From contig ML664174.1 of assembly GCA_007570785.1 (NCBI GenBank), forward strand, positions 5,903,402-5,967,401: a stretch of 64,000 nt of DNA, given 5' to 3'. The notes under the pieces were generated by a model. The model had not been told where the DNA came from. It did not search any database and saw nothing but the letters and a program-made list of their open reading frames with translations. Positions 57,601 to 64,000 of the stretch are shown here, one piece after another. A program made the translations under genes and the position numbers. Position 1 is the stretch's first letter; every line of letters starts with the position of its first letter. This DNA comes from Antilocapra americana (Eukaryota > Chordata > Mammalia > Artiodactyla > Antilocapridae).

Positions 57601-57844
57601 CAGCCTGTCCTGGGACTGGAACATTGGGGAGTTTGCCTGGACCTCTGAGCTGGTTCAGAGACTGGGTGGCACCACACTGGTCTTCCTGCCCTCAGACAGT
57701 GGCAGGCTCATCATGACCTTGGAGGGCGTCTCTCTTGCTGGAATCTCTGTGCCTCACCTAGAAGCGTGAGGCTGTAATTGCCACAAAGTGCTTCCACACA
57801 CCCCTTCTCATCTAAAGTGGAGCAGATAGCATCAGCATTTTATG
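54683..57844. other. Unassigned DNA
   Basis: Largely purine-rich (54.7-56.0 kb), which produces long minus-strand Pro/Ser/Leu-rich frames. Not called as genes. AATAAA occurs at about 57190 (plus) without an upstream exon. Confidence 0.5.
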
Positions 57845-58035
57845 GGCAGGAAAACTGATACAGAGAGGGAAAGAGGTCTATCAAAGGTCACACAGCAAGT
57901 CAGCAGTTGACCTAGGTCAGTGCAGTGGAAAACGTGGGTTCTGAGGTATCATTCCCACTCAGTTAATAACAAACTATGTGATCTTGGGTGAGTGACTTAA
58001 TCTCTCTGGGTGCTGGCTTGCCTCTAAGATGCAAA
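57845..58035. mobile_element. Two MIR fragments in opposite orientation
   Basis: 57845-57920 is an antisense MIR core ('caggaaaactgatacagagaggg', 'aaggtcacacagcaagtcagcag'). 57925-58035 is sense ('ggttctgaggtatcattcccactcag', 'gtgatcttgggtgagtgacttaatctctctgg'). Back-to-back copies. Confidence 0.8.
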
Positions 58036-58507
58036 TCCCGCCAAAGTTTAAACAGATCGGCTGCTATTCCGTCTAACTCTGTGGCTGGGCTTTTCAAAGT
58101 CAGGAAACTCAGGGGAAACGAATAATGTGTCAAGGAGTGTAAACATGGCACATCTCTCTGGAGCCTCATTCCTACACTTGACTATTTCTGGACGGGGAAA
58201 AAAATATAACACACCAATGTACAAAAAAAAATTGTGAAACAGGATGGCCAGACTATAGAAAGGGATGCAAAATTTAAACTTTACAACAGGAAACATCAAG
58301 GGCATTCTGTCCTTGCTGTCTGTTTTGGGTTCCCCCAGAGTATGTACATATATTGCACTCTCTTGCTGCCTGAGAATGGGGTGGGAGAGTTTTCTAATGG
58401 ATGTTCTGGGTCCACCAGGCAGCTGAGCTGCAGAGACCCATAGTGCTGGTGAATGTGGTCTGGGTGGGGGCCATGGGGTGGTGCTAACAGAAGAGCTGTT
58501 CTCATCC
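58036..58507. other. Unassigned DNA
   Basis: A-rich near 58198-58240. Nothing else recognised. Confidence 0.5.
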
Positions 58508-58670
58508 CAGGCTTCACATTAGAATCACCTGATGAGCTTTTGAAAAACACCGAGGCCAGGTTCTACCCCGACCCAGCAAGCCAGAATCCTGGGTGTGTGA
58601 TTATTGCTCCACGAGGTGAAGAGCTTCTGGGTAATTCTGATATGCAGTGTGAGCTGGGTACACTGCCTTA
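58508..58670 (+). mobile_element. MER5A (hAT-Charlie MITE)
   Basis: 'ttcacattagaatcacctgatgagcttttgaaaaacac' and 'gggtaattctgatatgcagtgtgagctggg' match the MER5A consensus in order. Confidence 0.85.
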
Positions 58671-58899
58671 CAGTTCAGACTTGGGAGTTCAGGAGCCCCA
58701 GAGGGTCCATGTCCAAGGATGGGAAACAGTGAGACAGACAGCTCCCTCCTCTCTGCCTCCCAGCTGCTGCTTAGACTAGAGACTGCATTCCAGAAGGCCA
58801 CACCCCCAACTAAAAGAAAAAGGAAGTGAGGTTGCCAGGTGGTGGTGGGGTGAGTAGGTGAAGAACAAGGCAGAACTTGGCTAGGGGCATAGGAAGGTT

Positions 58900-59562
58900 G
58901 TTCTGGGTTGGATAGTGTCTCCCTAAAATTCAATTCCTCTCTGCTTCCCTGGTGGCTCAGCGGTAAATAATCCTCTTGCAATGAAGGAGATGTGAGTTCA
59001 ATCCCAGGGTCAGGAAGATCTGCTGGAGAAGGAAATGGCAACTCACTCCAGTATTCTTGCCTGGAAAATTCCTTGGATAGAGGAGCCTCATGGGCTATAT
59101 AGTCCATGGGGTCACAAACAGTCGGATATAATTTAGCGATCGAACAACAACAACATAGGAATCTCAGAACATTAACTTCTTCAGAAGGCGAGTCATTGCA
59201 GATGTAACTAGTTAAGATGAGGCCATACTGGAGAAGGGGGAGCCCTTCACACAACATGACTGTTGTCCTTATGATAAGAGGAAAGAGACACACAGGGCCG
59301 ATGCCATGTGAAGGTGGAGGCAGAGACTGGAGTGAGTTCACAGCCATAGACCAAGGGATGGCGAAGATGGTGGGCAACCGTCAGAAGCTGGGCGGGGGGC
59401 CTGGAACAGATAGATCCTCCTTCACAGACTCCAGAAGGAGCTGACCGTGTTGACGTCTTGGGTTCAGACTTCCAGCCTCCAGAACTGTGGGAGAATGAGT
59501 GTCTGCTGTTTTAACCTGAGCTTTAGTGAGTTTGTGACGCTGTTACAGCAACTCTAGGAAAC
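58900..59562 (+). mobile_element. MLT1-type (MaLR) LTR split by a SINE
   Basis: The left part is 'ttctgggttggatagtgtctccctaaaattcaattc' (58900-58940). The right part resumes at 59154 with 'aggaatctcagaacatta', continues through 'gccatgtgaaggtggaggcagag', 'cttccagcctccagaactgtggg' and ends near 'tgttacagcaactctaggaa'. Solo LTR, no internal region. Confidence 0.85.
58942..59153 (+). mobile_element. Bov-tA SINE nested in MLT1
   Basis: TGCTTCCCTGGTGGCTCAGC to a short (AAC)n tail at 59143-59153. Its position inside the MLT1 consensus dates it as younger than the LTR. Confidence 0.94.
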
Positions 59563-60073
59563 AAGTTCCTAGGCTGATGGTAGTAAATCCCTGCTGCAGA
59601 GACTCTTCCTGTGACGCTTGGGACAGAGACCAAGGCCCTGGCCCCAGCCATCCTTGGGGGCACCTGGGGAGCGGCAGGGTGTGCTGAACTTGGTGCCAAG
59701 GATTCTGCAAGGCAAGAAGGGGACCCAATGGGCTCTTTCTACTGAAAAGCTGAGGGGACAGAGTGAGATGTGACCTGTCCAAAACGTTACTCTATGATGG
59801 TAAGCTGAGAACAAATGAGTCAATCCAATCATTAACGCACTCACTCACCACCTATTTATAGAGCCCTACTGTGTGCTGAGCTCTGGGAACATGAAGGTAC
59901 AGAGCCCAGGGCCAGCCCTGCCCTGCGCTCAGGTAGCTTGAACCCAAATGAGGAGTTTGGGTCCATGGGCATGGCTCCGATATTTGGTGACAAAAGGGAG
60001 CAAAGTGGGCATCCTGGCTGGGGGCCATTGTGCTGCCGCCAGGGCATTTTGTAGGCCTACTGCAGTCTCTCTA
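59563..60073. other. Unassigned DNA with L2-like relic
   Basis: 59815-59940 ('actcaccacctatttatagagccctactgtgtgctgagctctggg') is an antisense L2-type ancient repeat. The rest is unassigned. Confidence 0.55.
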
Positions 60074-60270
60074 GCCTTCCCCAGTGGCTCAGAGGTTAAG
60101 AATTCACCTGCAACATAGGAGCCGCAGGAAATGCATATTCGATCCCTGGGTTAGGCAGATCCCTTGGAGGAGGGCATGGCAACCAGGGACAGAGGAACCT
60201 GGTGGGCTACAGTCCATGGGGTCGCAAAGAGTGGGACACAACTGAAGTGACTTAGCACACATGCACACAC
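60074..60270 (+). mobile_element. Bov-tA SINE with internal deletion
   Basis: Head GCCTTCCCCAGTGGCTCAGA and tail ACTGAAGTGACTTAGCACAC are present. The ~30-base block 'actccagtattcttgcctggagaatccc' is missing between 'ggcaacc' and 'agggacagagg'. Confidence 0.93.
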
Positions 60271-61578
60271 GCACACACGTGGCCTCTCTGCCTGGGCACG
60301 GCCCAGGAAGGGCTGCAGGGGGACATGTGCCGGTGAGGCTGTAGAGCTGGGCCCTGCTTTCTTCTGCAGTCTTTACTGCAGGGGCAAAGTGGCCCAGGAC
60401 AAACTGCAACCACTGGTGGCATGCTGTAGGTGGCGAGACAGACCTCGGCAGCCACCACTAATTGTACAAATCCCCAAATCTTGGGAATATTTTCAGCCCA
60501 TTTGCACTTATCAAGTATCACACTGGAAACCCCAGAAACCCACGCAGGGTCAGAACAGGGAGGATTTCACACACTTGGCCGGGTACACGGGGAGCATCTT
60601 GGAATGGCAGCCTTGAAATGGGCCCAGCCTCCCTGTTCTGGGTCACCCACATTCGCCTGAGGCCCAGCTTCTCCCCGCACACATGGCCCCACATCCAAGG
60701 CTGTTCTCAGACACTGCAGCCACAAATGTCTCTGCTCCTCTGGCTCTCTGGTTTCCCCTTCCCATTCTGGGGAGTCCCTCGAAGCCAGGGATTCTGGCAA
60801 TCTAAGAAATACAAAGTTCAGGCCTGAGGCTATGGGTGTTTTGAAGCTCCAGTTCATTTGGGCTAGAGGTGAACACTTTCCTTCTGAGACCTCTGCAGGC
60901 AGGATCTGAAGCAAATTTCAAAGAACAGTTGCTTTCCCCACAGCTTCTCCCACGGGGCTGGGTAGTGCTTCTCTGGCAAGACTGACAACACACTGCTAGG
61001 CACCTAGCCGGCCTGGAGGCTGGAGAAGTGGCCTGAGGCGAGACCCAGGTACTGGGTTCCCTGCTGTCTCTTGTTTCAGAACAGCCATAATCATTAACTC
61101 CTCGAAGCCTTTTATGAAAAGTTCCCTGTTACCTGACACTTGAACATAATTAAAACAGAACAACCGTTTGTGGTTCACTTTACCTTTTATGACCTCATGG
61201 ATTTTTATAAGGACGTTCGTCCCAGAACACTTTCTTTTCAAAGGCCGAGTAGATATGCTGAGAGCCCCCAGAAAATGCTGAGAACGGGACCTTAATCTCC
61301 TCATGCTCATAAAGGAAAAGATGAAAGAAAAACAGGTTATAAAAGTAACACATGGTCACAGACGGCACATTGGAAGACACACAAAAGAATAAAAAATCCA
61401 ATAGAAGCCACCCACAATCCCACCCCTAGAGACCATGGTCAGTGTTCTGGAGTATATATGCCCCTCATATATACTGTGGTATGAAAATGTCTCTTCACAT
61501 CTGCACCTTAAAAATAAAAATGGAAACAGACTAGCATGGCAGTTTATAGTTTTGTAAATGAGGCCCTAAAATTGCAGG
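60271..61578. other. Unassigned DNA
   Basis: No repeat or exon recognised. Frames up to 121 codons overlap on both strands. Confidence 0.5.
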
Positions 61579-61815
61579 TAAATTTGATATGCGTGTGTGC
61601 TCAGTAGCTAAGTCGTGGCTGACTCTGTGACCCCATGTACTATATAGCCTGCCAGGCTCCTTTGTCCATGGAATTTTCCAGGCAAGAATACTGGAGTGGG
61701 TAGCCATTTCCTCCTGCAGGGGATCTTCCTGACCTAGGGATTGAACTTGTGTCTCCTGCGTTGGCAGGTGGGTTCTTTACCACTGAGCCACCTGGGAAGC
61801 TCCTAAATTTCATAT
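61579..61815 (-). mobile_element. Bov-tA/BOV-A2-type SINE with TSD
   Basis: Antisense body about 61591-61803 with the 'gtgtgtgctcagtagctaagtcg' variant tail. It is flanked by TAAATTTGATAT (61579-61590) and TAAATTTCATAT (61804-61815). Confidence 0.94.
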
Positions 61816-61952
61816 AAGGATTAGTAAAAAAGGAATAAAATTAATCCACAAGTGACTGGGAGTCTGTTTTGTCTAAAGTACTGTGGAGATTAGCAACATT
61901 TGTAGCACAGGCCTGGCCCCAAGAAGGTGGAGGGAAAAGACAAGTGACACAT

Positions 61953-62195
61953 CAGTTAGTTCAGTCACTCAGTCATGTCCAACTCTTTGTGACCCTGTGG
62001 ACTGCAACATGCCAGGCTTCCCTGTCCATCACCAACTCCCAGAACTTGCTCAAATTCATGTTCATTGATTCAGCGATGCCATCCAATCATCCCATCCTCT
62101 GTCATCCTCTTCTTCTCCTGCCTTCAATCTTTCCCAGCATCAGGGTCTTCTCCAATGAGTCATTTCTTGGCATCAGGTGGCCAAAGTATTGGAGC
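61953..62195 (-). mobile_element. BovB 3' fragment
   Basis: Antisense, from CAGTTAGTTCAGTCACTCAG through 'tctttcccagcatcagggtcttctccaatgag' to 'ggtggccaaagtattggagctt'. Confidence 0.93.
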
Positions 62196-62456
62196 TTTAG
62201 ACACATAGAGAGGCTTTTGATATCTGGATGTTGAGCTCTTGGCAAAGCGCACTGTTGGGCTCTCAAAATGTTTTGCTGCATTGAACTGAGTGGTGCCCAT
62301 CAGCAAGGCTATTCATTATTCACTTACTCAATAATTATTTACCTTGTGTCTGCTATGAGTCAGGGGTGAAAGGTGTTTAGGTTTTAGAGCTGGGGACCAT
62401 TGTCATGAGAGTGACATTTAGGAGATTTATATGAGCAATGGCTTGCCAGATGGATG
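62196..62456. other. Unassigned DNA with L2-like relic
   Basis: 'cacttactcaataattatttaccttgtgtctgctatgagtcagg' at 62320-62365 is an antisense L2-type pattern. Confidence 0.5.
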
Positions 62457-62774
62457 GTGTGACGGTTAATTGTGTGTGTCAACTTGGCTAGGCCATAGTA
62501 TCCAGATACTTGGTGAAACACCAGTCTACATGTTGCTGTGAAGGTAATTTATAGATGAGATTAACATTTCAGTCAGTAGACTTTGAGTAGAGCAGATGAC
62601 CTGCCACTATGTGGGTGGGCCTTGTCAAATCCACTGAAGGCCTTAAGAGAAAAGACTGGGATTCTGTTGAAGAAGAGGAAATTCTGCCTCTGGACTGCTT
62701 TCTGACTTGAGATGCAATATCAGCTCTTCCCTGGGGACTGGCATGATTTCAGAATTTCCAGCTGCATGAACCAG

Positions 62775-62776
<2 letters not shown>

Positions 62777-62818
<42 letters not shown>

Positions 62819-62873
62819 ACACACACATATATTTAGAAAGAGAGACAGAGACAGAGAGAGACAGAGACAGAGA
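62777..62873. repeat. (AC)n microsatellite followed by (GAGACA)n
   Basis: A nearly pure AC run, 62777-62827 (one AGAC interruption), then GAGACA-type units at 62840-62873. Both sit in the natural TC/AC-rich zone of the LTR and are likely length-variable. Confidence 0.97.
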
Positions 62874-62881
62874 GGTATAGG

Positions 62882-63386
62882 TGTAGGTATTGTTGTTGTT
62901 GTTTAGCCACTAAGTCATGTCCAACTCTTTGCAACTCCATGGACTCCAGCACGCCAGACTCCCCTGTTCTCCACTAAGTCCTGGAGTCTGCTCAAATTTG
63001 TGTCCATTGAGTCAATGATGCTATCTAACCATTTCATCTTCAGCCGTCCTCTTCTCTTTTTGCCTTCAATCTTTCCCAGCATCAGGGTCTTTCTAATGAG
63101 TCAAATCTTTGCCACAGTATTGGAGCTTCAGCTTTAGGATCAGTCCTTCTAGTCAATACTAAAGGTTGATTTCCTTTAGGATTGACTCGTTTGACCTTGC
63201 AGTCCAAGGGACTTTCAGGAGTCTTCTCCAACACTACAGTTTAAAAGCATCAATTCTTCAGCACCCAGCCTTCTTTATGATCCAACACTCACATCCATAC
63301 ATGACTATGGGAAAACCCATAGCTTTGACTATATGAACCTTTGTCAGCAAAGTGATGTCTCTGCTTTTTAATATAGTTGTAGGTAT
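62882..63386 (-). mobile_element. BovB 3' end nested in the LTR, with TSD
   Basis: Body about 62891-63377, antisense, starting with the complement of the (AAC)n tail. The minus-strand translation includes SRDITLLTKVHIVKAMGFPI followed by VMYGCECW, the BovB reverse-transcriptase C-terminal region. A 9-base TGTAGGTAT duplication (62882-62890, 63378-63386) marks the insertion. Confidence 0.94.
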
Positions 63387-63453
63387 GTGACCATATAAAA
63401 GGATATTACATATCTTATTTGATCTGTTTCTCTGGAGAACCCTAACTAATGCA

Positions 63454-64000
63454 GATGGGAATGGAAAGAGTAGTTGTAGGACCAATTCAGTCTGTCAGGA
63501 TGCTGGGAACACAGCAAAAATGGATGTACCTATGTATATACATCTGTGTGTGTCATTATGTGCATGCCTATTTGGTTTGTGTATATCTGGATGTGTGTGC
63601 CTCTGTACATGTCTGTTTGTGTGTATCTCTGTACATGTCTGTTTGTGTGAACTGTTTGAGTATTTATGTCTGTGACTGTATCTGGGAATCTGTATTTGTG
63701 TATATCTGCACGAGTGTGTGTGTCTTTGTATTATATGTCTGTGTGGGCCTGCGTGTGTACCTGCATCTCTCTGTATATTTGTGTGCCTCTGTGTGTGGCT
63801 ACCCACACAAGTGTACAAGTGCCTGTGTCTGTTGGGGGGTGTCTGTCATGGTGTCCTAGAAAAGGACGTCTATTGTTGGACTTCTGGTTGATTTCTGGTA
63901 GCAGCGGTGCAAGCTGGGTCTGGGAACCAGGCAGGAAGATGGACTAGCAGGAAAGCAAGTCTCGTGGTGCATGGAGTGGAAAACAGCAAGATGGCAGGAG
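63454..64000. repeat. Degenerate TG-rich minisatellite and flank
   Basis: About 63530-63830 consists of diverged units around 'tgtgtgtatctctgtacatgtctgtt'. Two adjacent copies of CTCTGTACATGTCTGTTTGTGTG are seen at about 63601-63650. The rest, to the window edge, is unassigned. Confidence 0.75.

Larger units (their letters stand above)
62457..63453 (+). mobile_element. Solo LTR-like element split by BovB
   Basis: Same family as 2437-2849. The left part is 62457-62890, with 'gacggttaattgtgtgtgtcaacttggctaggcc' and 'tgggtgggccttgtcaaatcc'. An expanded (AC)n follows. After the BovB insertion the terminal 'gatctgtttctctggagaaccctaactaatgca' appears at 63421-63453. Confidence 0.8.

Noticed and set aside
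58601..59377. 258-codon minus-strand frame, the longest in the window
   Set aside because: It runs through MER5A, unassigned DNA, an MLT1 LTR and an antisense Bov-tA SINE; the protein motifs are typical SINE shadow translation.
63449..63859. 136-codon plus-strand frame rich in Cys, Val and Tyr
   Set aside because: It is a translation of a degenerate TG-rich minisatellite; the composition follows from TGT/GTG repeats.

Overview
This window is non-coding DNA from a ruminant nuclear genome (cattle, sheep, goat, buffalo or a close relative). The evidence is its set of lineage-specific repeats. There are about 19 tRNA-headed Bov-tA type SINE copies in singles and dimers, at least seven BovB (RTE-type LINE) 3' fragments, two CHR-type cetartiodactyl SINEs and an L1 3' end of bovine type. 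Under these lies an older mammalian layer of MIR, L2, MER20, MER5A, MaLR-type LTRs and old L1M copies. No CRISPR array, operon, rRNA, tRNA gene or other prokaryotic feature is present.

I found no protein-coding gene that I can name or firmly support. Every open frame is either short and overlapped by equally long frames on other strands, or lies inside a transposable element. The clearest protein remnants are BovB (39.65-40.36 kb) and L1 ORF2 (25.5-26.3 kb, minus).

Layout. 0-20.6 kb: moderately GC-rich DNA with scattered Bov-tA, MIR and L2 copies and several muscle-enhancer-like MEF2/E-box motifs. 20.7-26.5 kb: an AT-rich, repeat-packed block (L1M, BovB, Bov-tA, a palindromic MITE) with nested insertions. 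26.5-36.7 kb: GC-richer DNA with a possible minus-strand polyadenylation site and short 3'-terminal open frame near 30.25-30.54 kb. 36.77-37.92 kb: the only CpG island, with an NRF1 motif, which is the best promoter candidate. 38-48 kb: an LTR, a BovB 3' end and mostly unassigned DNA. 48.006-48.272 kb: two unrelated, near-perfect long inverted repeats separated by only 9 bp, the most unusual structure in the window. 49-64 kb: L1M, L1, MLT1, BovB and SINE copies, including an old LTR split by BovB.

If a gene is present, the most economical model is a non-coding or short-ORF transcript starting at the CpG island and running on the minus strand to the poly(A) signal near 30.26 kb. This is inference. 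RNA evidence, cross-species alignment and small-RNA reads over the tandem hairpins would decide it.
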